Of a stretch of 64,000 nucleotides of DNA, positions 43,255 to 50,818 are shown in pieces. Under the pieces are notes generated by a model. The model saw nothing but the letters and a program-made list of their open reading frames with translations, made no database searches and had not been told where the DNA came from. Position 1 is the stretch's first letter; each line of letters opens with the position of its first letter. Source of the stretch: Nocardioides sp. YIM 152315 (GTDB taxonomy: Bacteria; Actinomycetota; Actinomycetes; Propionibacteriales; Nocardioidaceae); the NCBI RefSeq assembly GCF_029210375.1, contig NZ_JARGER010000043.1, positions 124,001-188,000 of the forward strand, given 5' to 3'. The translations under genes and the position numbers were made by a program.

Positions 43255-43719
43255 ATGGAAACTTCTGGTGAGCGCTTCCGGATCGGCCCGGGGGAAGCAG
43301 CGGCGTCTCTGGCCGCCGCGAAGGAGAGTCGCCGCATGGCGCAGCGCGCCGACTACCCCGTGTGGTTCTGGCTGGGCTGCGGCGCAGCGCTGGCGCTGGT
43401 CCCCCTCTGGATCGGCGAGCCGTGGATGGGCGATGCCTGGGAGCAGGTGCTCCCCCTGGTGTCGCTCTGGCTGGCCCTGGCGACAGGCTGGGCGGCGTAC
43501 CGGATCCGACGGGTGAGGGAGTCCATCTCGAGCCCGGGTACGAGGTGGCAGTTGCTGGCCGTCCTCGCTCCCGCGGCGGTCGTCATGCTTGCCGGCGGGA
43601 TCGCCTGGCACTACGACCGGTGGCAGGCGCCAGCGGCACCGCTGGGCACTGCGGCAGCGGTGTTCGTCGTGGTGGTCGGGGTAGGGCTGTGCATCACCGA
43701 CCGACCATCACGCCGATGA
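43255..43719 (+). CDS. Small membrane protein in an operon with a winged-helix regulator
   Basis: The 154-residue protein starts METSGERFRIGPGEAAASLA at an ATG with no ribosome-binding site, matching a leaderless transcript. An N-terminal helical cytoplasmic part of about 40 residues precedes four membrane segments (YPVWFWLGCGAALALVPLWI, VLPLVSLWLALATGWAA, LLAVLAPAAVVMLAGGI, LGTAAAVFVVVVGVGLC). The following regulator gene overlaps its stop by ATGA. Such membrane/HTH pairs are common in actinobacteria, but the role is unknown. Confidence 0.75.
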   Translation: METSGERFRIGPGEAAASLAAAKESRRMAQRADYPVWFWLGCGAALALVPLWIGEPWMGDAWEQVLPLVSLWLALATGWAAYRIRRVRESISSPGTRWQLLAVLAPAAVVMLAGGIAWHYDRWQAPAAPLGTAAAVFVVVVGVGLCITDRPSRR

Positions 43720-44054
43720 AGTCGGCCAGCCAACGGGATCGGGCCACTCCGGACCTCGACGGGTTCGACCCGGTCATCCATGCCCCGATCAGGCTGAGGC
43801 TGTGCGCTGCGCTGGATGCGTCGGACGAGGTGGAGTTCGGTGCCGCGCTGGAGATCCTGGACGTCAGCAAGTCCGTGCTCAGCAAGCACGTCGCCACGCT
43901 GGTCTCGGCCGGCTACGTCGAGCAGCGGCGGGCCGTGCGCGACACCCGTCAACGCGTCTGGCTCCGCCTGGCGCCGGCCGGTCGCATCGCCTATCGCGAC
44001 CACGTCGCTGCGCTCCGCGCCATCGTCCGCGCCGCCCCGGAGACCCCGAGATAG
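43716..44054 (+). CDS. Winged-helix transcriptional regulator (HTH_34/MarR-like)
   Basis: This 112-residue one-domain regulator reads DPVIHAPIRLRLCAALDASDEVEF, then the recognition helix LDVSKSVLSKHVATLVSAGYVEQRRA and the wing DTRQRVWLRLAPAGRIAYRDHV. It belongs to the short winged-helix family that usually represses its own membrane-protein operon. ATG 43716 overlaps the membrane gene stop. The palindrome at 43223-43239 is its likely operator. Confidence 0.85.
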   Translation: MKSASQRDRATPDLDGFDPVIHAPIRLRLCAALDASDEVEFGAALEILDVSKSVLSKHVATLVSAGYVEQRRAVRDTRQRVWLRLAPAGRIAYRDHVAALRAIVRAAPETPR

Positions 44055-44189
44055 CCCGGGCCAGCAGCACACAAGTGCCAGTTCTTCGGCGCGTCAACCA
44101 CGCTCACGCCAGATCTGCCAAGGTCGCGACATCGTGGGTGGCGACGAGGCGCGCCGTGAGCATCAGGGGTAGTGCTCTGACCAGCGGGT

Positions 44190-44228
<39 letters not shown>

Positions 44229-44390
44229 TCCCAGCAGGGGCGCTGAAGCACCGCCACACTCTTCGGACAGACTCCCCCAAACTCGGTCGATCTAGCGTCA
44301 ACCTCCAAGCTGGGTTGGACTTCGTGATCTCAACCTACCTCATCCCTCGGGCATACCATCGAGCTCTCGGGGCGCCTCGAGGACTCTGAA

Positions 44391-44410
44391 GTGCCGAGTA
44401 AGTGCCGACA
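44391..44410. repeat. Paired GTGCCGA motifs beside the tRNA remnant
   Basis: GTGCCGAGTAAGTGCCGACA contains two GTGCCGA units 11 nt apart. A similar pair (GTGCCGAGTCGTTGCCGAC, 40888-40906) lies beside the other tRNA remnant, and GTGCCGACA recurs upstream of the recombinase fragment at 49001-49009. They may be arm-type recombinase sites; that is inference. Confidence 0.35.
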
Positions 44411-44582
44411 GATTCCGGAGCACGCGAGGAGGTCCGTCGGTCGTCCTGTCTCGCGACACCATCGTCACATCGCCGCGTTTGCCGCGAACTCCGGTGACAT
44501 CCGTGCCGGTTGGCTCCGCTGTAGTAACTGATCTGGATGCAACGCACCAGCGGGACAAGGCGACGCGTCGCGCCACGATCAC

Positions 44583-45203
44583 CTACCCGTGGATTTCCTG
44601 AATCTTGAAGTCCTTGGGGCTGATCGCCACTAGGAACTCGGCGACGTCGCGTCGCCATAGGATTTGACGGAAGGACTGCATGCCCGCACCAAACCACTCT
44701 GGGCTTGCGACCACGAGCAGGTTCCCATCCAGGATGGACTCCGACGGCAGCGGAAGCGCGTCCATCCCGACGGGCATCCAACGCGTGGTGCCGCATGCTG
44801 TGCACGTCGTCGACGACACTTCGTGAATCTGCCCAATGAGGCGTTCAAGGTCGGCCGATCTGAAGCACGGCCCCGTCGATGACTCGATGACGATCTGGCT
44901 CGCTCCGATAGTTCCTGAGCGGTCGAGACAACCGAGCGAAGTTCCACCCCGAAAGCGACGCTGCGCCTCCTCGGCCAGGTCCTGCGCCAAGCAGTAGACG
45001 TCGAACTGCCAGTTTGGAACCCAGCCACCTTCGATCCTCAGGCCCTTGCGCTGAAGCATGATCGAGCCAGTTTGCGCGTGCTTCGGTATGCCACAATCAC
45101 GACACCACCCGTCTTCTCCGGACATTGGGGTGAGGCCCCACGAATCTTCGGGCCACGGCCAACCGCGGTTCCGGCGGAGGACGATCTCGACATAGTCGGT
45201 CAT
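44583..45203 (-). CDS. Hypothetical protein with two Cys-x2-Cys pairs
   Basis: The 206-residue protein begins MTDYVEIVLRRNRGWPWPED and contains CRDCG at about 35 and CTACG at about 135, so it may bind zinc. The central part (GGWVPNWQFDVYCLAQDLAEE) and end (ILWRRDVAEFLVAISPKDFK) are not recognised. It lies downstream of an immunity-gene candidate in the toxin cassette array, and its lower GC matches that array, so it may be a further immunity protein. ATG 45203 lacks a strong ribosome-binding site. Function unknown. Confidence 0.6.
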   Translation of the reverse strand: MTDYVEIVLRRNRGWPWPEDSWGLTPMSGEDGWCRDCGIPKHAQTGSIMLQRKGLRIEGGWVPNWQFDVYCLAQDLAEEAQRRFRGGTSLGCLDRSGTIGASQIVIESSTGPCFRSADLERLIGQIHEVSSTTCTACGTTRWMPVGMDALPLPSESILDGNLLVVASPEWFGAGMQSFRQILWRRDVAEFLVAISPKDFKIQEIHG

Positions 45204-45217
45204 CCGATCCCTAAAGC

Positions 45218-45448
45218 CTAGTCTTCGGGGTCGCGGACCCGGACGCGCGCAGCCTCCAGCATCGAGCGATCCTCAGCATCGAGTTGCTCGGTCAGCAGGG
45301 CTTCGAGTGCCGACTCCAGATTCCAGAGCACCCGTTGCTCGGCTTGGTCCTCGAACTCTGCAGGCTGGCCAGATCCTGTCCGTGCCAGCCACTCGAAAAG
45401 CACCAGCGCTTGATCCCGAGACAGCTCGATTGAGATCTCGTCAGCCAC
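45218..45448 (-). CDS. Immunity protein candidate for the colicin-D-type cassette
   Basis: The small acidic protein (about 76 residues, VADEISIELSRDQALVLFEW and onward) is encoded immediately after the orphan toxin fragment; its GTG at 45448 overlaps the toxin stop (45441-45443) by 8 nt. Similar short proteins with an ALVLFEWL segment are common next to CDI and RHS toxins. The acidic character suits binding a basic nuclease toxin. An ATG at 45469 would add 7 residues. Its toxin is frameshifted, so it may now be a solitary protective gene. Confidence 0.6.
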   Translation of the reverse strand: MADEISIELSRDQALVLFEWLARTGSGQPAEFEDQAEQRVLWNLESALEALLTEQLDAEDRSMLEAARVRVRDPED

Positions 45449-45759
45449 CACCAAGACCCCCGTGCGCAAGGACGTTCGCCATCTGGGCTGGGCTCAGTCG
45501 CCAGCCGCTGACGAACTCTCCGCCCCGAGGGATGACGTTCAGCCCGGTCGATGGGTCGAGATAATCCGTCACCGCGCCCCCTGTAGGTGCCATGGATTCC
45601 TCGCGTCCCAGCCGCGCTGATGTGCTGGTTAATCGCTGCGCTGAACTCGGCCGCGGTCGGCCTACTGCGGTTGCCAGCGACACCGAAGTCACGTTGCCAC
45701 TTAAAGTCGATGTCTCGCCTCAGTTGACCTGCGGCAGTTTTCTCAATCGCATTGGTCAT
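45441..45759 (-). pseudogene. Orphan CDI/RHS toxin cassette, colicin-D-like C-terminal domain, frameshifted
   Basis: The first frame reads DENPMTNAIEKTAAGQLRR, KWQRDFGVAGNRSRPTAAEF, SAAINQHISAAGTRGIHGTY. After TYRG a frameshift near 45575 is needed to continue with VTDYLDPSTGLNVI, GGEFVSGWRLSPAQMANVL and a GGLGGG end. Together these match the C-terminal domain found in contact-dependent toxins related to colicin D tRNA nucleases. The leading DENP junction resembles the pretoxin boundary of RHS proteins, and there is no start codon of its own, as expected for an orphan cassette. The frameshift should inactivate it. Confidence 0.65.
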
Positions 45760-45897
45760 CGGATTCTCATCGTGCCGAATATGACTCGGGAGTACTCACG
45801 AAACCTCGGGTCAACACCAGTCACGGTACTGCGCAACACGAGTTAGGCAAAGGCCGCTATTTCAAGAGGACCGCTGAGCGCGTCCGCGGCGCGTCCG

Positions 45898-46104
45898 CTA
45901 CAACCGGGCCCTTGCTTCGGCCAGCAGCATCTCAATCGCGTCGATGGGCACGTCGGAAAGAAACACATTCACGGTTTGGCGGCCTGTCTCGTCGTCCTCG
46001 AATACCTCCGCCACTCGAGTTCCGTCCTCAAGAGCGAGTTCGATCGCCATCCCCTCGCGATCACCGACGGAACTAGCCAAGAGGAGGCGATAACCCTCGA
46101 TCAT
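45898..46104 (-). CDS. Immunity protein candidate for the RHS C-terminal toxin
   Basis: The 68-residue acidic protein (MIEGYRLLLASSVGDREGMA, ending IDAIEMLLAEARARL) starts at ATG 46104 overlapping the toxin stop as ATGA. Its position and size are typical of immunity proteins in polymorphic toxin systems, which bind and block the adjacent toxin. I do not recognise the family. The toxin reading frame above it is still open, so the immunity function may matter. Confidence 0.6.
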   Translation of the reverse strand: MIEGYRLLLASSVGDREGMAIELALEDGTRVAEVFEDDETGRQTVNVFLSDVPIDAIEMLLAEARARL

Positions 46105-46962
46105 GACAACGGCTCCAAGAACCCCATGAATGTCCCGTCATTGCCCATTCGAATACCTCGTCCCGATGCGTCCCAAATGTTTGTGACGTTATCAAGTACC
46201 TCGGTTGTGCTCGCCGGATCCGTCAAAATCTCGTCCAGCACTCGCATCCCCTGTTCGTTTCGTGCGACAGCAGTCCCACTCGACATGTTGCCAAATACAC
46301 TGCCCTGGCGGCCCGAGTGCTTCTGAAGAGCTCGTCCCGCTCTCGTCAGTCCGTTGCGATCGATCACCTCGGCGGCAGTCCGAATGTCGGAGGCGCCAAA
46401 CTTCCCGAAGGTCTCTGCGACCTTCGTAGCTTCAGCAACTCTATCCGCGTTCCTGAAAGCGTCGACCACCTTGGTGACCTTTGCGAGTTTCCCGAAAGGA
46501 AGGATCCCGAGGATTTCCACACCGCAACTGACGGTCGCGGCCTGGCAAGAGTCTGGGTCGAAGACAGCGATGCGCAGAGCCGTCTCGAGCGTGTTGTCCC
46601 AGGTCTCGGGGTGGGTGTCGTAGTAGCCGCTGATGATGTCGCCTGCGTCGACCCATTCGCCGTGAACCGTCATCATCGTGTCATTGCGGTTACCGAGCTG
46701 GTAATCGTTGTTCACCGACGTGGCGAGGTTGAGGTAGGTCTGTTCGGTGTCAGCTGGGTCGGCCGCCGGCAGGGTTCTGTCCGGGCCGGGGGTCGGCGGA
46801 CCACCCGCGGGGTTGTCGGTGTAGGTGCAGGTTCCCATCCCCACGCAGGCGGCAGCCATGCCGGAGGGGTCGCTGAGGTTGATCGGGTTGCTGTTCGCGT
46901 AGGTGTACCCGTTAACCGAGAGCGGGTCACCGGTGTCGAGCAGAGGGTCCGTGGAGATGAAC
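46101..46962 (-). pseudogene. RHS repeat-associated core fragment with C-terminal toxin domain, 5'-truncated
   Basis: The fragment begins with FISTDPLLDTGDPLSVNGYT, YANSNPINLSDPSG, the end of an RHS core. A linker follows (NDTMMTVHGEWVDAGDIISG), then a toxin-like end: LTRAGRALQKHSGRQGSVFG, EQGMRVLDEILTDP and GRGIRMGNDGTFMGFLEPLS. The last segment resembles toxin domains at the ends of large secreted proteins, but I cannot name the type. All upstream repeats are gone, as the right end of an IS3 element lies exactly at 46963. The polymorphic toxin cannot be exported as it stands. Confidence 0.75.
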
Positions 46963-46989
46963 TGAACCGTCACGGGTTCTCTGCCGCTC

Positions 46990-47944
46990 TCATGCGGGGT
47001 GCGGCTCTCGGCTGAGGGCAGCGTAGTGGTCCTGCTCGTACTCGTCTGGGGTGAGCATCCCAAGGGATCCGTGCAGGCGTCGGTGGTTGTACCAGTCGAC
47101 CCAGCCGGCGGTGGCGTACTCGACGTCGGCGAGGGTCTTGTAGGGGCCGTCGTGGAAGACGGTCGTGGCGATGCACTCGGTCTTGAACAGGCCGATGATC
47201 GACTCCATCAGGGCGTTGTCGTAGGCGTCCCCCACGGTCCCGATCGACGGCGCAATGCCCTCGAGCTCGAGGTGTTCGGTGTAGCGCAGCGAGGTGTACT
47301 GGCTGCCCGCGTCGCTGTGGCAGATCAGGACACCGGGCTGGACGGGTCGCCCGTTGCGGTCGCGGTCCCACATCGCGATCCGAAGCGGCGTCAAGACCAG
47401 ATCGGTGCGCTTGTCGCTGGCGACGTGCCAGCCGATGATCCGTTGGGCGAAGACGTCGACGACGAACGCGGCGTAGACGAACCCGGCCCAGGTCCTGCAG
47501 TAGGTGAAGTCGGTGACCCAACGGGTGTTGGGTGCCGGTGCAGTGAAGTCGCGGTCCAGCAGGTCGCCTGCGCGATGGCCGTCCTTGGCCGGGATCGTCG
47601 TACGGAGCCGCCTGCCGCGGCGGACCCCATTCATGCCCAGGTTTCATGTCCAGGTCGCGCATCAGGCGATCTACGGTGCAAAACGCCACGTCGTACCCTT
47701 GTCGGCGCAGCCAGTGGGTCATCTTGCGGCGACCGTAGAGCCCTTCGGGGCTGCCCTGGGCGTCCAGCAACGCGTCGATCACCACGGCATCGGTCAGGGT
47801 CCTGGCCGCGACCGGGCGGCTGGCCTGCTTCCAGGCCCGGTAGGTCCGCGCGGCGACCTTGCAGCCGTGCTCGGTGAGCACCCGGCAGGTCGACTCGACC
47901 GCGTGGTCTTGGGCTCTCATGTCGTCGATGAACGCCATGATCAC
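46990..47944 (-). pseudogene. IS3-family transposase OrfB, frameshifted
   Basis: From GTG 47944 (overlapping the OrfA stop) the frame reads MAFIDDMRAQDHAVESTCRV, LYGRRKMTHWLRRQGYDVAF, TVDRLMRDLDMKPGH and then runs into nonsense. The second half (GVRRGRRLRTTIPAKDG, WVTDFTYCRTW, CHSDAGSQYTSLRY, DNALMESIIGLFKTE, ending SREPHPA) is in another frame. The DDE residues are all present. Removing 13 bp between two CCTGG copies at 47637-47654 restores RDLGMNGVRRG, so a 13-bp insertion explains the break. Confidence 0.8.
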
Positions 47945-48252
47945 CGGTTGCGGGGGTCGAGCTCCCCGGCGAAGAAAACCGTGGCCGCCTTGAGGATCTC
48001 GTTGTCCTCGCGCAGCTTCTTCACCTCGGCCTTCAGACGCCGGATCTCAGCGTTGTCGTCGCTGGTCGTCCCCGGACGGGCGCCGGCGTTGATGTCGGAC
48101 TGCACCAGCCACCGGCGAGCGGTCTCACGACCCACACCGACCTTCTTCGCCACCGCCTCAGCCAACGCGGTGTCCGAGGGATAGTCCTGCCGGTGCTCGG
48201 CGAACATCCGTAGCGCCCGCTCCTTCACAGCGGGATCGATCTTCTTCGGCAT
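47941..48252 (-). CDS. IS3-family transposase OrfA
   Basis: The 103-residue protein starts MPKKIDPAVKERALRMFAEH, has the HTH segment ALAEAVAKKVGVGRETARRW and a C-terminal leucine-zipper-like stretch EIRRLKAEVKKLREDNEILK used for multimerisation, ending FFAGELDPRNR. The ATG at 48252 lies inside the element, 28 nt from the inner edge of the right terminal repeat. Its stop overlaps the OrfB start (GTGA). OrfA is intact; OrfB is not. Confidence 0.9.
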   Translation of the reverse strand: MPKKIDPAVKERALRMFAEHRQDYPSDTALAEAVAKKVGVGRETARRWLVQSDINAGARPGTTSDDNAEIRRLKAEVKKLREDNEILKAATVFFAGELDPRNR

Positions 48253-48306
48253 GTGCACATCCTCCTGCGACTCAAACAGGAGCGGCATCAAACCCGTGAC
48301 GGTTCA

Positions 48307-48928
48307 GCAGCCCGGCAGGTTTACCGGTGGTCTGGTTCCCGGCGGGGTTGCCGGTGGGGTGGTGTTCGATGTCGGCGAGGGCGAGGGCGGCGAGCTCGCT
48401 GCGGCGCAGGGCGCCGGCGTAGCCGAGCAGGATGATCGCGGCGTCGCGGGCGTCACCGGGTCGGTCGGGGTCGAGGCGGGCGAGGATCTGGTGCAGCTCG
48501 GCCACGGTGAGCGGGCGGGCCTGGCGCCGGGGTGCAGTGCCGTAGGTGCGGCGCAGCCCGGCGCGGACCTGGCGGACGGACTCGTGGGCGACCGGGTCGG
48601 GGTGGCCGTGGATGCGGTGGGTGTGCCGGATCGCGGAGCAGCACACGTCGAGCGACACGACGGCGGTACCGCCGGCGGCCCGCTCGGCCAGGTACGCGCA
48701 CAGCGCGCCGGGGTCGCCGGGCAGCGAGACCAGGCCGCGGGCGGTGCACCAGCGCTCCCAGACTCCCCACAGCCGGGCATAGAGCGCGCGCGTGCTCGGC
48801 GCCCGGGCGGCCACGAACGCGGCGGCGACCCGCTGCGCGTCGGCCTCGGTCAGCCCGGACAGGCCGGACAGGTCAGCCAGGCCGGACTGGTCGGACAGGG
48901 ACTGGTTCGTTTCCTGGGCATGGCTCAT
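48307..48928 (-). pseudogene. Tyrosine recombinase/phage integrase, 3'-truncated by IS3
   Basis: From ATG 48928 the protein has an N-terminal SAM-like DNA-binding domain (VAAAFVAARAPSTRALYARL, WERWCTARGLVSLPGDPGAL) and the start of the catalytic domain, PLTVAELHQILARLDPDRPG then RDAAIILLGYAGALRRSELAAL, which holds the first catalytic Arg. The His-x-x-Arg and Tyr motifs are missing because the IS3 terminal repeat starts at 48306. It is the likely remnant of the integrase that brought in the island. A tandem LSGLSGL-type repeat occurs near the N-terminus. Confidence 0.8.
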
Positions 48929-49002
48929 GCCGGATACGTAGCGGCCCATCGCCCCGGGGACTGGCTGGCCAGGCCGAGGTCGGCTGTAACCAGCGAGTTT
49001 GT

Positions 49003-49068
49003 GCCGACACATTGCGCTCAGATCGATGCGCAGGACGAAGACTAGGCCGCTTGCCCGAATGTGTCGGC
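49003..49068. repeat. Inverted repeat upstream of the recombinase fragment
   Basis: GCCGACACATT (49003-49013) and AATGTGTCGGC (49058-49068) are perfect 11-bp inverted arms 44 bp apart, upstream of the truncated recombinase start. GTGCCGAC within the left arm is shared with the motifs beside the tRNA remnants. It may be part of a recombination site or an operator. Bases 48929-49225 otherwise hold no supported gene. Confidence 0.45.
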
Positions 49069-49225
49069 GCTCGATGCAATCCTGAGGTTGTGGCAGGACA
49101 CATCCGGCCCAACCGCGCCGGGCAACAGCCCGACGGAGAGGTCGTCCCCATGTCGTTGACCACCGAGCAGGCATCGCAGAATCGGATCGTGCGCCCAGTT
49201 TGAACCGTCGGTCCAAGTGCGTGCC

Positions 49226-50485
49226 CTACGGCGACGACGTCCCGCGTCGCGGGCGGGTCAACGCCACGAGCAGCAGACTGGAAGCAACGGATACAGCACC
49301 AAGCGCAGACACGATCAACGGCATGACTTCTGCCCCCCAGTTCTGAATCGCGACGCCCACCAACCATGGCGAGAACGCCATGCCAGAGAAAGCCGCCGCG
49401 ACCACGTACGCGAAGCGGTTGCCATGAGCGTGGCCGGTAGTCGCAAGCCACGTGAGTCCGTTCGGGAAGATCGGGCCCATGAAGAAGCCGGCGATGAGCA
49501 GACCTAGCGCGGCCATCTCCGGCTGCGTTGCCAGGAGCGTCCCGGCGAGCATTCCGAGACAACTTCCACACACGAGCAATGGCGTCGACACGTACCGAGC
49601 TAGCGCGGCTGCGCCGAACCGCCCGACGACCAGCGCAAGCCAATACAACGACGTCAGGAGGGCCGCCGTCCGCGCATCGTGACCGAGCGATCGGAGCAGC
49701 GTCGGCTCCCAAGTGCCGATACCAGTCTGGACTGCGAAGTGGCTGATGTAGAGGACAAGGAATCCCGCCATCACCCAGACGCCGAGCGAGCGGACACGGC
49801 GGGATCTCGCGCCCACCTCAACCACCCCAACCACCTGATCCGCCGTAGCGTCACCGGGAGCATCGACGAACCATCTGAGCGACAGCCATCCGTAGAGTCC
49901 CAGTACGCCGATGGCCACGAACACCAACTGGTAGTGCTCTGGCCCGACCAGTGCCACGGCTGCGGGCGCTGCGACCGTTCCGACGCCGAAGAATCCGTGA
50001 GCGACATTGACCAGGGCCGGCCCGCGTGCGCCCATCCGTCGGATCAGCAGTTGCGTTGCCAGGATGTCGCAACCACCCACACCCACGCCCGCAATGAATG
50101 CAGCGAAGAGGGTCAGCGACCAGAAGGGAACGACGGCAATGGCGACGGCACCCGCCACAATCAGCATCGACAACGCGCTTAGCGCCGTGCGCGCCCCTTT
50201 GCGGCGAGCCAAGGAGGGTGCGATCAGGACGCCCATCACGGCACCGACCGACTGGATCGCGAGTGTCGCCCCGGCAGCGGCACTGGTTACGCCGAACACG
50301 GCTTTGAACCCGAGAATGCTCGGCCCATAGATCGCGGTCATGGCACCCAGCGCCGCCATCGTGACGATGAGGCCAGTAACGACTGCCGGCTTTAGCGGCT
50401 CCGGCGCTTCCGTGCTGTTCGGTCCTGCCGCGGCTGCCTGTTGCGACGTCGGGCGTCCATCCGACCGTTGCGTGAATCGACTCAT
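49226..50485 (-). CDS. Major facilitator superfamily transporter
   Basis: The protein of about 419 residues has a cytoplasmic N-terminus and twelve hydrophobic segments, e.g. VVTGLIVTMAALGAMTAIYG, FAAFIAGVGVGGCDILATQL, ALGLLIAGFFMGPIFPNGLT. The layout with LARRKGARTALS after helix 2 is the MFS loop 2-3 motif, and the later NVAHGFFGVGTVAAP recalls the fucose-permease-like branch. ATG 50485 lies 1 nt after the stop of the upstream small ORF, implying coupling. It could import the substrate of the oxidase encoded upstream. Confidence 0.85.
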   Translation of the reverse strand: MSRFTQRSDGRPTSQQAAAAGPNSTEAPEPLKPAVVTGLIVTMAALGAMTAIYGPSILGFKAVFGVTSAAAGATLAIQSVGAVMGVLIAPSLARRKGARTALSALSMLIVAGAVAIAVVPFWSLTLFAAFIAGVGVGGCDILATQLLIRRMGARGPALVNVAHGFFGVGTVAAPAAVALVGPEHYQLVFVAIGVLGLYGWLSLRWFVDAPGDATADQVVGVVEVGARSRRVRSLGVWVMAGFLVLYISHFAVQTGIGTWEPTLLRSLGHDARTAALLTSLYWLALVVGRFGAAALARYVSTPLLVCGSCLGMLAGTLLATQPEMAALGLLIAGFFMGPIFPNGLTWLATTGHAHGNRFAYVVAAAFSGMAFSPWLVGVAIQNWGAEVMPLIVSALGAVSVASSLLLVALTRPRRGTSSP

Positions 50486-50486
50486 G

Positions 50487-50786
50487 TCAGCCCACAGCTC
50501 GCGCTTGAATAGCCCGGCGGCACTCAGCGCAGCCGTCAGTGAGGGCGTCATCGAAATTGAGTGTCCAGAAGTATTGCCATGTCACGGCCGAGCGCCCGCA
50601 GGCGGTCTGATAACTCCCGACCTGACGGGCATGCCACGCCCCGTGGGGAACTAGCGAGGGAGAGTCGTCGGGAGCTCTGACCGCATGGGGGGACGTCACT
50701 AGGTAAGACGGCCAGTCGTGACGCGCTGGCGTCTGCAACGCCACTCCCTCCCGTTGTACGACGATTCTCGCCGGATGTTTTGTCAT
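50487..50786 (-). CDS. Small hypothetical protein with Cys motifs
   Basis: The 99-residue protein (MTKHPARIVVQREGVALQ and onward) has WHARQVGSYQTACGRSAVTW and a C-terminal CAECRRAI, giving three cysteines in a zinc-ribbon-like arrangement. The ATG at 50786 is 32 nt after the oxidase stop, and its own stop is 1 nt before the MFS start, so it belongs to that operon. I do not recognise a family with assigned function. Confidence 0.5.
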   Translation of the reverse strand: MTKHPARIVVQREGVALQTPARHDWPSYLVTSPHAVRAPDDSPSLVPHGAWHARQVGSYQTACGRSAVTWQYFWTLNFDDALTDGCAECRRAIQARAVG

Positions 50787-50818
50787 CGGTACTCCCACTG
50801 ACACGCTGACACGCACAT

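Larger units (their letters stand above)
46963..48306 (-). mobile_element. IS3-family insertion sequence with broken orfB
   Basis: The element is 1344 bp with 27-bp near-perfect terminal inverted repeats (46963-46989 and 48280-48306) beginning TGAACCGTCACGGGTT. The flanks are GAAC on the left and GCAG on the right, so no target duplication is visible. One side is a truncated RHS gene and the other a truncated recombinase, which suggests deletion or recombination at the element after insertion. Confidence 0.85.

Noticed and set aside
44335-44805. Leftward frames across 44335-44805
   Set aside because: They overlap the supported 206-residue gene or run through tRNA-associated sequence and lack start signals.
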